Origin: Flammeovirgaceae bacterium
GTDB taxonomy: Bacteria > Bacteroidota > Bacteroidia > Cytophagales > Cyclobacteriaceae
DNA length: 64,000 nucleotides
Assembly: GCA_027487845.1 (NCBI GenBank)
Contig: JAIYCV010000037.1
Location: forward strand, 62,001 to 126,000
Direction: 5' to 3'
This document shows, one piece after another, positions 35,277 through 45,410 of this stretch. Position numbers and translations under genes: made by a program. The notes beneath the pieces were generated by a model that was given only the letters and a program-made list of their open reading frames with translations, ran no database searches and was not told the origin of the DNA. Position 1 is the stretch's first letter. The number at the start of each line of letters is the position of its first letter.

Positions 35277-36594
35277 GATTTGGCTAATTATACAGCGCGA
35301 GTTCATGAACCGCGTAATGAAGAAATCATTTTTGATCGCCACCATCGTGGTTCCTTTGATTTTTCCTGCAATCATTGGACTACTTGTTTATATCGAGAAG
35401 CAATCAGAAAAAAATTCGAAAAAAGAAATTATTCACTATGTTGACGAAAGCGGCACTTTCACACCCGATACCGCTAAATTCTTATTTAAGAATTTTTCTG
35501 GCTCATTGGATGATGCAAAAAAAGCATACGATGCGTCTGATGACTTCGGTCTGCTTTATGTCCCTAAATACGAACTATCAAAACCTGCCGGCATTACGCT
35601 TTACACCAAAGTAAATCCAAGCCTTGAAGATGTAAGTGGGCTTGAGCGAATTTTTGAATCGCAAATAAAAGAGCGGAAGATGGTAAAACTTAACATCGAT
35701 CAAAAAATACTCGATAGCCTTAAAACCGATGTCTCGGTGAGCACCGTAAACTTAACTGATGATGGTAAAGAAAAATCGAGCAATACTGGCTTGCTTTCAG
35801 GTATTGGTATGGCGGGTGGCATTCTTATGTATATGTTCATTTTCATTTATGGCGCCCAAATTATGCAAGGCATCATCGAGGAAAAAACCAGCAAGGTGGT
35901 AGAAGTAATCGTTTCATCGGTAAGGCCATTTCAGTTAATGATGGGTAAAATCATCGGGCTGGCGTCCGTTGGTTTACTACAGTTTTTGATATGGATGATC
36001 TTAATGAGTACACTCACATTTGGTGTGCTTGGGTACTTTGGCATCGATCCGCCTCAAAAGCAAGCCATGGAACAAATGCAAAAAAGTAACCCTGAAGCGA
36101 AAGAACAACTGCAAAAAGCTGCTGGCAATTCGGCTACGGTTAAGACAATCAATGAAGTTGTAAACATGCCGTGGGGCTACATCTTATCGGTGTTTCTATT
36201 TTACTTCTTGGGCGGCTACTTGATTTATGCTGCTTTGTTTGCTGCGGTTGGCTCGGCTGTTGATAGTCCCGCAGAGGCACAGCAATTTATGTTCCCTATT
36301 ACCATACCGCTACTTATCTCATACATGGGATTGTTCATGTTCATATTAAGAGACCATGACAGTACCATAAGCATTTGGTTGTCGATTATTCCTTTCACGT
36401 CTCCCATCGCTATGATGGGCAGAATTGGCTTTGGCGTTCCAATGTGGCAGCTTGCCCTTTCGATGATTTTATTAGTAGGGGGATTCGTCCTTACAACTTG
36501 GGTGGCGGCAAGAATTTACCGAGTAGGAATTTTAATGAGCGGAACGAAGGTAAACTATAAAGTGCTTGCCAAGTGGTTTATGCAAAAAGGGTAA
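35269..36594 (+). CDS. ABC-2 type permease (NatB-like)
   Basis: 441 residues. One helix at about 20-42, a large extracytoplasmic domain (about 45-170), then five helices from about 180 on (ILMYMFIFIYGAQIMQGIIEEKTSKVVEVIVSSVRP region near 183-220, with the EEKTSKVVEVIVSSV motif). This is the ABC2_membrane_3 arrangement of NatB-like permeases. A polar insertion rich in Gln/Lys (about 262-292) sits between two helices. It overlaps the ATPase gene, so one complex is expected. The transcript probably ends at the hairpin 36619-36644. Confidence 0.92.
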   Translation: MNKIWLIIQREFMNRVMKKSFLIATIVVPLIFPAIIGLLVYIEKQSEKNSKKEIIHYVDESGTFTPDTAKFLFKNFSGSLDDAKKAYDASDDFGLLYVPKYELSKPAGITLYTKVNPSLEDVSGLERIFESQIKERKMVKLNIDQKILDSLKTDVSVSTVNLTDDGKEKSSNTGLLSGIGMAGGILMYMFIFIYGAQIMQGIIEEKTSKVVEVIVSSVRPFQLMMGKIIGLASVGLLQFLIWMILMSTLTFGVLGYFGIDPPQKQAMEQMQKSNPEAKEQLQKAAGNSATVKTINEVVNMPWGYILSVFLFYFLGGYLIYAALFAAVGSAVDSPAEAQQFMFPITIPLLISYMGLFMFILRDHDSTISIWLSIIPFTSPIAMMGRIGFGVPMWQLALSMILLVGGFVLTTWVAARIYRVGILMSGTKVNYKVLAKWFMQKG

Positions 36595-36618
36595 ACTTCT
36601 TTTGAGATGACTTAAAAG

Positions 36619-36644
36619 ACCGGATTTAGTGATCCGGTTTTTTT
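36619..36644 (+). terminator. Intrinsic terminator after the ABC exporter
   Basis: ACCGGAT (36619-36625) and ATCCGGT (36632-36638) form a perfect seven-base-pair stem with a six-base loop, followed by seven T on the plus strand. It separates the exporter from the histidine kinase gene. Confidence 0.85.
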
Positions 36645-36675
36645 GTTTACATTAATGTCTAATCAAGAATAGTGA

Positions 36676-37884
36676 ATGAAACCACTTCCATCAATGGAGT
36701 TCTACCAAGACAACACCAACCTTAAATGGATCATTTTGGTAGTGTCAGCTATTATCAGCATCGGATCAATTTATTACACCAATATTTTAGTCAATCAACT
36801 GAAAGAACGGGAACGTAATCAGGTTAATTTATTGGCGAAAGCACTGGAGTATGCTTCCACCGAAAATCAAAACGAGTTTCTTTTCATAACCACCGAAATC
36901 ATTAACAAGAATAAATCAATACCGGTTATTTTGACGGACGAAAAGGGGAACATCATGAGTTCGAACAATATTGATTTCGACCCTGCACTTTCAAAAGATA
37001 AAATAAATAGTTTGTTGAAAACAGAGCTTGCAATCATGAAACGCTCTTATCCTCCAATTGAAATCATTTTTAAAGATCAGGGCGTGGTGTATGGAAAAAA
37101 CTTTGTTTACTATAAAAACTCCGGCCTTCTCCGGCAACTAATAGCCTACCCCTACATTCAACTTTCGGTAATAACCATTTTTGTTTTTATCTCTTTTTTG
37201 GCGTTTAATTATTCCAAAACGTCAGAACAAAATAGGGTTTGGGTAGGTTTGGCGAAAGAGACTGCTCATCAGCTTGGAACTCCGCTCTCATCGCTTATGG
37301 CCTGGATAGAAGTACTGCGCGATGACCCCGAGATTAAAAATAAAGGGATAGTAGAAGAACTGGATAAAGACATTAAAAAACTTCGCGTTGTTACGGAGCG
37401 ATTCTCGAGCATCGGATCAAAACCTGTCCTAAAGCCAGAAAATGTCTATTACTTAATTTCAAACGTAGTTAGTTATCTGCAGCCGCGCGTATCCTCCAAA
37501 ATAAGTTTTGAAGTCTACACTCTTTCTGAAACAATTTTGGCTCAGGTGCATGCACCCCTTTTTGAATGGGTAATTGAAAATTTATGCAAAAATGCAGTTG
37601 ACTCGATGGGAAGTTCAGGCACTATTGCCATTAAAATACTTCGTGGAAACAATGACCGAGTCTTTATCGATATTTCAGACACCGGAAAAGGGATTCCAAA
37701 ATCTAACATTACAAGTGTTTTTAAACCCGGTTTTACAACCAAAAAAAGAGGTTGGGGCCTAGGGCTAGCACTGGCCAAACGGATCATAGAAATGTATCAT
37801 GAGGGAAAGATTTACGTAAAATCTTCTGAGGAAAACGCGGGTACTACCTTTCGAATTGAGTTAAAAAGTGCTGGTTTGGCGTAG
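36676..37884 (+). CDS. Membrane sensor histidine kinase
   Basis: 402 residues. Two membrane helices (about 17-37 and 158-178) flank a ~120-residue periplasmic sensor region. The phospho-acceptor H198 is in AKETAHQLGTPLSSL. The ATPase domain has ENLCKNAVDSM (N box), DTGKGIP (G1) and GWGLGLALAKRIIE (G2). A His-Gln-Leu-Gly-Thr-Pro variant of the H box marks the Bacteroidota HisKA group. No response regulator is adjacent, so the partner is encoded elsewhere; the signal is unknown. The gene is flanked by a terminator upstream and an atpD promoter downstream. Confidence 0.92.
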   Translation: MKPLPSMEFYQDNTNLKWIILVVSAIISIGSIYYTNILVNQLKERERNQVNLLAKALEYASTENQNEFLFITTEIINKNKSIPVILTDEKGNIMSSNNIDFDPALSKDKINSLLKTELAIMKRSYPPIEIIFKDQGVVYGKNFVYYKNSGLLRQLIAYPYIQLSVITIFVFISFLAFNYSKTSEQNRVWVGLAKETAHQLGTPLSSLMAWIEVLRDDPEIKNKGIVEELDKDIKKLRVVTERFSSIGSKPVLKPENVYYLISNVVSYLQPRVSSKISFEVYTLSETILAQVHAPLFEWVIENLCKNAVDSMGSSGTIAIKILRGNNDRVFIDISDTGKGIPKSNITSVFKPGFTTKKRGWGLGLALAKRIIEMYHEGKIYVKSSEENAGTTFRIELKSAGLA

Positions 37885-37941
37885 CTGCTATTTGGCAATA
37901 TTTTTTGCATTTATTAGAATCCGTTTTTTACAAATTGTTTT

Positions 37942-37971
37942 TTGGCAATGCGCCCGAAAACACTACTTTTG
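37942..37971 (+). promoter_or_regulatory. atpD: Promoter of atpD-atpC (TTG-N19-TACTTTTG)
   Basis: TTG at 37942-37944, exactly 19 bases, then TACTTTTG at 37964-37971: a full match to the Bacteroidota housekeeping promoter. It predicts a transcript start near 37978 and an untranslated leader of about 75 bases before the atpD ATG at 38054. The leader contains a short AATCTTAAATC repeat. Confidence 0.8.
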
Positions 37972-38044
37972 CGCAACTATTTAAGAGCGAGCGTTTAGAT
38001 GTAAAGTCAAATGTCAATCTTAAATCACAAATCTTAAATCATAA

Positions 38045-39565
<1,521 letters not shown>

Positions 39566-39649
39566 TTTGATAATTAGTCAATTTGATAATTTGAAGATTG
39601 AATTGACTAATTGGATAATTTTCAAATCATCAAATCATCAAATTAAATC
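39566..39649. repeat. TTTGATAATT / AATCATCAAAT repeats between atpD and atpC
   Basis: The 84-base gap consists of short direct and inverted copies (ATTTGATAATT..., AATTGACTAATTGGATAATT, ATCATCAAATCATCAAATT). It can fold and may set relative expression of the two subunits; otherwise it resembles the dispersed AT-rich intergenic repeats of this genome. Confidence 0.6.
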
Positions 39650-39898
39650 ATGCATTTAGAGATAATCACACCTGAGAAAAAGATATTTGAAGGAGAAGTT
39701 TCGTTAGCTACATTTCCGGGTGCTGACGGTTCCTTTCAGATATTGAATAATCACGCCCCACTAGTGAGTTTATTAAAAGCTGGAGTGGTAGAGTACAAAA
39801 CAAAAGAAGCTTCTAGAAGCCAATTAAAGATTACAGGTGGTGTTGTAGAAGTGCTAAAAAATAAAGTTGTGTTATTAGCTGATGGAATAGCTGCTTAA
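39650..39898 (+). CDS. atpC: F0F1 ATP synthase subunit epsilon (short form)
   Basis: 82 residues: the beta-sandwich domain only (MHLEIITPEKKIFEGEV, FPGADGSFQILNNHAPLVS, GGVVEVLKNKVVLLAD). The C-terminal helical hairpin that can inhibit hydrolysis in longer homologues is absent, as is usual in Bacteroidota. It lies 84 bases after atpD; the gap is filled by AATTTGATAATTTG repeats. Transcription should end at the hairpin 39921-39952. Confidence 0.94.
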   Translation: MHLEIITPEKKIFEGEVSLATFPGADGSFQILNNHAPLVSLLKAGVVEYKTKEASRSQLKITGGVVEVLKNKVVLLADGIAA

Positions 39899-39920
39899 GT
39901 TCAGCTATAGGCCATCCACT

Positions 39921-39952
39921 CAGCAAAGGCTCTCTCGCGAGGGCCTTTGCTG
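39921..39952. terminator. Two-way terminator hairpin between atpC and a convergent gene
   Basis: CAGCAAAGGC (39921-39930) pairs with GCCTTTGCTG (39943-39952), ten base pairs, with a 12-base loop that can pair further (CTCGCGAG). A T-rich stretch follows on the plus strand. It sits between the atpC stop (39898) and the stop of the minus-strand gene (39956). Confidence 0.8.
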
Positions 39953-39955
39953 CTT

Positions 39956-40360
39956 CTATTCTTTTGCGAACCGATATCGAATACCCCAACTGCCACGAAG
40001 TAACTCTATATCTCCAATTATCGGGGCAAGTTCAATATGAAAACCAAACTGCTTTTTAGGAAGAGGATAAAGATTTACGCCAACTGGTATAACGAGCCCT
40101 TCCAACGAATTTACACGTCCACCTACACCGGCATAAAACTCGTAATCTTCATTTTTGAGAACATTGTAAACAACTACGCCTTCTACTGGGGTTCTGTCGA
40201 AGAAGAAATCTGTGCCCAGCCTTAATTCTGTTCGAATCTTGCTTTTAAACTGATAGTTAATACCCACAAAAGGTAACGATGATTGGTGGAACGATACCCC
40301 TAGCTGGGCGAGCGAAGCATGGCTCAGTAAAAAGAGAGTGAAGATAAATACTGTTTTCAT
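39956..40360 (-). CDS. Small secreted beta-rich (outer-membrane barrel-like) protein
   Basis: 134 residues. A signal peptide runs to about residue 19 (HASLAQ). The mature part is a series of amphipathic strands (FVGINYQF, TELRLGTDFFFD, YEFYAGVGGRV, FGFHIELAPIIG) ending in WGIRYRFAKE with an aromatic C-terminal strand. This fits a small beta-barrel or a beta-sandwich outer-membrane protein. No family recognised with confidence. Transcribed alone. Confidence 0.65.
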   Translation of the reverse strand: MKTVFIFTLFLLSHASLAQLGVSFHQSSLPFVGINYQFKSKIRTELRLGTDFFFDRTPVEGVVVYNVLKNEDYEFYAGVGGRVNSLEGLVIPVGVNLYPLPKKQFGFHIELAPIIGDIELLRGSWGIRYRFAKE

Positions 40361-40394
40361 GGTTGATGCATTGAGGTAGTAATCTACTCATTAT

Positions 40395-40590
40395 TTATTG
40401 ATCTCCCGCAGGGGTACAATTCAAATTTTCGTCATTAAAGCTCACTTTGTTGGATGACCATGAGACAATGACTACCGCGTTTCGTGTCTTCATGCCGAAC
40501 TTGGTAATGAACGAGATTTCCAGAGCCAATCCGCTGCCGTTTATTTTAAGAAAATAATTGGTTAGCTTTTCAAAATGAGTATTTCATCAT
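40395..40590 (-). pseudogene. Possible small gene or remnant with one frameshift
   Basis: In the 306-base gap between two minus-strand genes, one frame ends at a TAA at 40395-40397 and reads back coherently as NYFLKINGSGLALEISFITK... to SFNDENLNCTPAGDQ. Upstream it meets a TGA, but removal of one T from the run at 40572-40575 (A-run on the plus strand) would join it to a start at 40590 (MMKYSF-EKLTNYF). The product would be about 64 residues. It could be a decayed gene or chance. No family recognised. Confidence 0.3.
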
Positions 40591-40666
40591 CCGCCTAATC
40601 AAAGCTGTTTTGTAGAAAGCGGGGAAGTTTTTTTGACTTCTAGTAATGTCATAAAAAATTCAGTTG

Positions 40667-41593
40667 CTACTTTCCAGTTGCCATCAGCTTATCTTTCGTG
40701 ATCAACAGATCTGAAAGAATACTTGCGACCGGTGCGGAAAAGTAAACATCCTTTTGCAAACTTGAATTGATTACCCATTGTTGCTCTGCTATCTTCCAAC
40801 CTTTTACTGTAATAAGCGTACCTGCTTTTCCGTCAATTTTAACGGTAATCGTGGGCGCTTCAGAAGCCACAAACCCAGTTCGAAATTCAGTTAGGTTTTT
40901 AAAGGTCAATTGATTTAAAAGTATATCCACTTTATTTTTGTCCGCAACGGCATTTGCCGCATACCAGACCGAGTCGCGCTTCTCTACAACAAAACCAGAA
41001 TCGGCAGGGTATTGATAGGTAATCTTGGTGATGTCGTCCTTTTTTAATTTAAGAATTGTTTTGTTCCTCCAATCATTATAACTGCGGTTGAACGATGACT
41101 CCAAGAAACCTTCCACTGCATAGGTCTCGTTCTCATCGCTTATTCTCACGTAAGTGTAACTACCGCCTTGCGAAAAACCTGTTTTCCCAATAATAATATC
41201 AGCCAGTTTTTTCCCAGCGCTGTAAACAGTGGCGTGTATACCTTTGTCACCCACATTAAACTCTTCCCACTTCTCTTTTTTTCGTGTTGCCAAGCGCAAT
41301 GGCTTAAGTGATTTTATGGAGCCTAAAAAAGAGTTGACCAAACCGCGGTCTGTCTCGTTTTGAAGCTGTGCGTTGGCCACCTTCCAATCCGTTCCTTGGC
41401 GGGATAATTTAATCTCCCCCTCTTCCTTTTGAATAAGTATTTTAACCTCGTCCACGGCCGCGGTATCGAGTGAAATGAGATCCTTCCGTAAGTTACTCTC
41501 CAAGCTGGGCGCTCTAAACAGCCTAGACAACACCAAAATAGATACTAACGCAATTAAAACGATTAATAGGATTTTTGAATTAAGCTTCTTCAT
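40667..41593 (-). CDS. DUF4340-family protein of the Gld-type ABC operon
   Basis: 308 residues from the ATG at 41593; a GTG nine bases upstream is less likely. An N-terminal membrane anchor (about 5-22) precedes a periplasmic beta-rich region with the DUF4340 pattern: IQKEEGEIKLSRQGTDWKVA, GKTGFSQGGSYTYVRISDEN, YAVEGFLESSFNRSYNDWRNK. The start overlaps the end of the gldG-like gene by 14 bases, so they are translated together. Proteins of this family commonly follow GldG-like auxiliary proteins, and it is probably an accessory of the same envelope complex. Confidence 0.85.
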   Translation of the reverse strand: MKKLNSKILLIVLIALVSILVLSRLFRAPSLESNLRKDLISLDTAAVDEVKILIQKEEGEIKLSRQGTDWKVANAQLQNETDRGLVNSFLGSIKSLKPLRLATRKKEKWEEFNVGDKGIHATVYSAGKKLADIIIGKTGFSQGGSYTYVRISDENETYAVEGFLESSFNRSYNDWRNKTILKLKKDDITKITYQYPADSGFVVEKRDSVWYAANAVADKNKVDILLNQLTFKNLTEFRTGFVASEAPTITVKIDGKAGTLITVKGWKIAEQQWVINSSLQKDVYFSAPVASILSDLLITKDKLMATGK

Positions 41594-43094
41594 AGTTTTC
41601 ACTCATTCTTCTAAAACGGGTTATTCTGTTTTGTTGCATTCTTACTAAGCCATAGCCCACCACGAGCAAAATAGGCAATAGAAAATTAGTGTACTTTAGA
41701 ATTGTTTTTGTTGAATCCTCCAATTGATCTAATGGTCGTGATGTAACGCCTTTGGTACGTAGACTTATCAAGCCCGTGTCATCCGATAGCCAATCGATCG
41801 AGTTAGATAACAAATTAACGTTATCAGGCTGCACTCTTCGCGGTTGCTGCCCAGCACCATTCACAACAAAATCACCATCGGTAATGATTACCATTCTGGA
41901 CTCTGCGCCTTTCAGCTTGCCTTCCACAGCGGCTGCCATCACAAGATTTCGTAACGGCAAATCCGCCTCCGTCCAACGCTTTTGAATATCAAAATATTGA
42001 GGTGCCTTTAACGCGTTCGATTTGTCGGATGTATAGGCGATTGGGGTGAATCGTCTCGTGCTATCGCCCGTAAACGAGATAGTGCTGGCAAACTCAAACA
42101 ATACATTTTCTAAGCCTTTGCCCACTGGGTGATCGGAAAACTTGCCCACCAGCGGCAAGTAAGGAAACTGTATTTGTTGTTGAATGGTACCGAAAGATGT
42201 TTGCTGTTGAAGCGTAACGGATCCGCACTTGGCATCGACTACAAAGTTATCGTCAACGGTAACCCCCATCTGCTGAAGCCACGATTCAAGCCCCGTTGTT
42301 ACAGCCATGCCAAACGAATTTCTTAGATCGCCATTTACGCGGTTCATGGCCACTGCCAGTCTACCTCCGCGCGAAAGAAATGCGTCTAACTTTTGCAGAT
42401 GGGAAGGTGGAATAGTATCCATAGGGCGAACGATGACCAACGTTTTCACCCCAGCTGGAATATCGGTGGAGTCGGTCAGCCGAACTTCTTCTGCTTGATA
42501 TAGGATAGAAAGTTGATCATTCAATTGCGAAAGCTCATTTAATGCGGGTTCACCATGACCTTGCAAAAATCCTATTTTTGGTTTTTCAACTACTGTCAAT
42601 TTCTTAATTGCTGTTGTTAACGCGTATTCCATCGCAGAGCCTGGCTGCAAGAATGGTATCACTTCTTGCTTATCGCCCAGCGCCACCGTTGCCCCCAGAA
42701 ACGCCTTTTGCTGTTTTACTTGGTCCTTCTCACGAACATTAATTAGAACAGGATTGATGCCATTTTGAGTAGCCTCCTTCTCTGTTGATTCCCTTTCATT
42801 TGGATTAATGAATTCATATTGAAGCTGGCCTCCCGCAAGGTTGCTATATTCCACTAATAATTCTTGAAAATCGGTACGTGTTTGAATTACATTGGGTGGA
42901 AGATCTTTTGAGAAATAGGCCTTAATGGTTACAGGCTCTTCCAAGTTTTTAACAATGTCCTTGGTGGCTTGACTTAACGTATATTGTTTATCGTCTGTTA
43001 AATCAAAACGAAGATGAAATTCATTCGACAATAGGTTAATCACAAAAAGTATTGCGATTATTAATGTGGTAGTTATATAAAGCTTCTGCTTCAT
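41580..43094 (-). CDS. gldG: GldG-like ABC transport auxiliary protein
   Basis: 504 residues. A membrane helix near 7-25 and a second at about 472-490 flank a large periplasmic part. The family pattern is seen at LTDDKQYTLSQATKDIVKNL (about 33-52), IKAYFSKDLPPNV, TDFQELLVEYSNLAGGQLQYE and GDSTRRFTPIAYTSDKS. This is the ABC-auxiliary (PF09822-like) domain of gliding motility protein GldG. In gliding Bacteroidota GldA, GldF and GldG are required for, or linked to, gliding; here the three are adjacent with gldF four bases upstream. Name assigned by family and context. Confidence 0.8.
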   Translation of the reverse strand: MKQKLYITTTLIIAILFVINLLSNEFHLRFDLTDDKQYTLSQATKDIVKNLEEPVTIKAYFSKDLPPNVIQTRTDFQELLVEYSNLAGGQLQYEFINPNERESTEKEATQNGINPVLINVREKDQVKQQKAFLGATVALGDKQEVIPFLQPGSAMEYALTTAIKKLTVVEKPKIGFLQGHGEPALNELSQLNDQLSILYQAEEVRLTDSTDIPAGVKTLVIVRPMDTIPPSHLQKLDAFLSRGGRLAVAMNRVNGDLRNSFGMAVTTGLESWLQQMGVTVDDNFVVDAKCGSVTLQQQTSFGTIQQQIQFPYLPLVGKFSDHPVGKGLENVLFEFASTISFTGDSTRRFTPIAYTSDKSNALKAPQYFDIQKRWTEADLPLRNLVMAAAVEGKLKGAESRMVIITDGDFVVNGAGQQPRRVQPDNVNLLSNSIDWLSDDTGLISLRTKGVTSRPLDQLEDSTKTILKYTNFLLPILLVVGYGLVRMQQNRITRFRRMSENYEEA

Positions 43095-43098
43095 AGAT

Positions 43099-43821
43099 TT
43101 ATTGAGTGTTACGTTTGGTCAAAGAAAGTTCACTTAAAAAAAGACCAATCAAAATGATCGAGAAAAAGTAAATGAGATCGCGCGTATCAACCACACCTCT
43201 CGACATACTTTCAAAATGATTGGATAAGCTCAACGTGTTGAATACCTGCCCTACTATTCCCGAAAAGTTGCTTGCCAATATTCCAAAAAGCAAATGAAAA
43301 AATAGCCCAATGGTAAGTGCCAAAAGAAAAGCCACAATTTGATTGCTTGTAATACTGCTTGCATATAAGCCAATACTTATATATGCTGAACTCATGAGCA
43401 AAAGACCGACATAACCGCACACCGCCTGCCCAACATCAAGCATACCAATATTTGCTACTGTAATTACGTAGGGCAATGTACAGATCAAGGCAATGCCTAC
43501 TAAAAGAAATGTGGAAAGAAATTTTCCAACTACAATTTCACGATCTGTTACCGCTTTTGTAAGCAATAGTTCTATGGTGCCTGTTTTCTTTTCTTCTGCT
43601 AGCAGGCGCATGGTAAGCGCGGGGATGAAAAAGAAAAGTGTCCAGAAGGCAATGTTGAAAAATACTTCTAGGCTGGCCTGCCCGGCAAAAAAAATATCTG
43701 AACCAAAAAGCCAGGTAAAAAAGCCGCTGAAACCTAAAAATAAAACCAGCATAATGTAAGCAATCAGCGAATCAAAAAAGGAAAGCAATTCGCGCTTCGC
43801 GATAATCCAAATCACGTGCAT
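43099..43821 (-). CDS. gldF: GldF-like ABC-2 permease
   Basis: 240 residues with six hydrophobic helices (about 20-40, 52-72, 103-125, 133-155, 163-185, 215-235). The motif LLAEEKKTGTIELLLTKAVTDREIVVGKF near 70-97 (long run, positions only) is the ABC-2 permease signature between helices 2 and 3. Length equals the usual GldF of about 240. It follows the ATPase gene by one base and precedes the gldG-like gene by four, so it is the membrane part of one complex. Confidence 0.83.
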   Translation of the reverse strand: MHVIWIIAKRELLSFFDSLIAYIMLVLFLGFSGFFTWLFGSDIFFAGQASLEVFFNIAFWTLFFFIPALTMRLLAEEKKTGTIELLLTKAVTDREIVVGKFLSTFLLVGIALICTLPYVITVANIGMLDVGQAVCGYVGLLLMSSAYISIGLYASSITSNQIVAFLLALTIGLFFHLLFGILASNFSGIVGQVFNTLSLSNHFESMSRGVVDTRDLIYFFSIILIGLFLSELSLTKRNTQ

Positions 43822-43822
43822 A

Positions 43823-44752
43823 TTAATTTACAGTTAAGTTTCTAAAAATATCTTCTAAGCGTGTTTCTAACGGGATCAGTTCGGTCAACACCCAACCTTT
43901 TTCTACACATAAATTAAAAATGGCTCTTTTTGAGGAAGAGCCTGATTGGCTTTGCACTTCAAAACGGTTTTCATTTTTGTCGACCAGCTCCACCAAATCA
44001 ACGGTCTTAATTCTTCGCAGTTCATGTTGGATGGCCTCGGCCGTTGCATCCTCAATTTTTATTTTTACTATCTCTTGACCTGCGGATTGCTTTCGCAGAT
44101 TTTCGGCCGTGCCATCAGCCACAATCTTTCCTTTGTTAATAATTAAAATGCGGTCGCAAGTGGCCTCCACTTCTGGCAAAATATGAGTGCTTAGTATAAC
44201 GGTTTTCTCTTTGCCAAGATCACGAATCAGCTTTCGTATCTCCACAATTTGGTTGGGGTCAAGGCCGGTAGTAGGCTCATCCAAAATTAAGATTTCAGGA
44301 TCGTGAATCATCGCTTGCGCCAAGCCCACACGCTGCCTATACCCTTTAGAGAGCTCGCCAATCTTCTTATGTTTCTCTGCATTAAGCCCACATTTTTTTA
44401 CCATGCTTCTAATGCGTTGGTCAATGCAAGATGCCGCAACTCCTTGCAGTGCTGCACAGAATTGCAAGTAATCGACAACGGGCATATCCAGATAAAGCGG
44501 ATTGTTTTCGGGGAGGTAGCCAATATGCTTCTTCAGCTCATCTCCATGTTCGTTTACCGATTTATCGCCAATAAAAATTCTCCCTTCGCCAATCCCCAAG
44601 TATCCTGTGATCATCTTCATGGTAGTGCTTTTACCTGCTCCATTCGGACCAAGAAAGCCGACAATTTCACCCGTGCGCACTTGTATGGACAGGTTGTCCA
44701 CCGCACGTTGCGACCCATACTGTTTTGTAAGGTTCTCAATTCGTATATCCAT
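43823..44752 (-). CDS. gldA: GldA-like ABC transporter ATP-binding protein
   Basis: 309 residues. Walker A GPNGAGKST (about 35-43), signature LSKGYRQRVGLAQAMIH (about 134-150), Walker B ILILDEPTTGLDPNQ (about 155-169) and H-loop STHILPEVE. The C-terminal ~85 residues form the regulatory tail common to such ATPases. First gene of the operon gldA-gldF-gldG-DUF4340 on the minus strand; the permease starts one base after its stop. Gliding function is inferred from this context; similar systems also occur in non-gliding bacteria. Confidence 0.85.
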   Translation of the reverse strand: MDIRIENLTKQYGSQRAVDNLSIQVRTGEIVGFLGPNGAGKSTTMKMITGYLGIGEGRIFIGDKSVNEHGDELKKHIGYLPENNPLYLDMPVVDYLQFCAALQGVAASCIDQRIRSMVKKCGLNAEKHKKIGELSKGYRQRVGLAQAMIHDPEILILDEPTTGLDPNQIVEIRKLIRDLGKEKTVILSTHILPEVEATCDRILIINKGKIVADGTAENLRKQSAGQEIVKIKIEDATAEAIQHELRRIKTVDLVELVDKNENRFEVQSQSGSSSKRAIFNLCVEKGWVLTELIPLETRLEDIFRNLTVN

Positions 44753-44869
44753 AAGTTTCCCGACAGTTTAGTCCTATTGTCTATGCCGTCAATTAATTTT
44801 AATTCAGCGGATAAGACTTAACCCGCTTTTTTGTGGGTGCAATTATAAAAACTTTTATAAAAAAAATAA

Positions 44870-44890
44870 AGACCTCTTTGTGGGAGGTCT
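44870..44890 (-). terminator. Terminator after the lipoprotein gene
   Basis: AGACCTC (44870-44876) and GAGGTCT (44884-44890) form a seven-base-pair stem with a seven-base loop. Read on the minus strand it is followed by TTATTTTTTT, so it should end the two-gene transcript 45716 to 44914. Confidence 0.75.
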
Positions 44891-44913
44891 CTAAAAAATT
44901 TAAGAGATAATGG

Positions 44914-45405
44914 CTATTGCCTAATCAACCATTTGACAAAAAAAACTACGCCTATGATAAGTGAAATAGCCCCAATTACTCCAAATACATTTCCCCCAAT
45001 AAGCAGGGCTACCAAGCCCACCGCTCCAAAGATAGCAGCGAGTTTTAAGTCATGATCCCACCCACCTGATGCATTTACAACTTTTGCGTCTTTCACCGAT
45101 TTCAGTTTGGCGATGCTTTTAATCTCCCTTTTTAACTCGGCCCTAACTTGTTTGCGTTCTTGTTTAGTCATGCTTGCAAATTTCCGCTTTGCTTGTTGAA
45201 TGGCTGGTTTTGCGATAACTGGTTTAGTCTCTATGCTTGCAGTCAACATCTCGGGTTCAATCTTAGGCAGTGAACCGGTTTGTTCTCTGACTCTATTAAC
45301 TGCATAACTTTCATTTCTATCGTAATGGGTAAAGTGAGCCGCGTACTTATTAGACGAACAAGACGCCAGAACCACAATTGAAAAAACACACATTAACTTT
45401 TTCAT
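44914..45405 (-). CDS. Lipoprotein with two C-terminal membrane helices, function unknown
   Basis: 163 residues. Lipoprotein signal peptide with the lipobox LASC (Cys about residue 16) followed by SSNKYAAHFTHYDR. A basic middle (KRKFASMTKQERKQVRAEL, about 88-106) precedes two hydrophobic segments (about 124-142 and 144-160). A lipid anchor together with membrane helices is characteristic of a small lipoprotein group in Bacteroidota whose role is unknown. It starts five bases after the stop of the DUF6787-like gene, so both form an operon. Confidence 0.7.
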   Translation of the reverse strand: MKKLMCVFSIVVLASCSSNKYAAHFTHYDRNESYAVNRVREQTGSLPKIEPEMLTASIETKPVIAKPAIQQAKRKFASMTKQERKQVRAELKREIKSIAKLKSVKDAKVVNASGGWDHDLKLAAIFGAVGLVALLIGGNVFGVIGAISLIIGVVFFVKWLIRQ

Positions 45406-45410
45406 AAATT

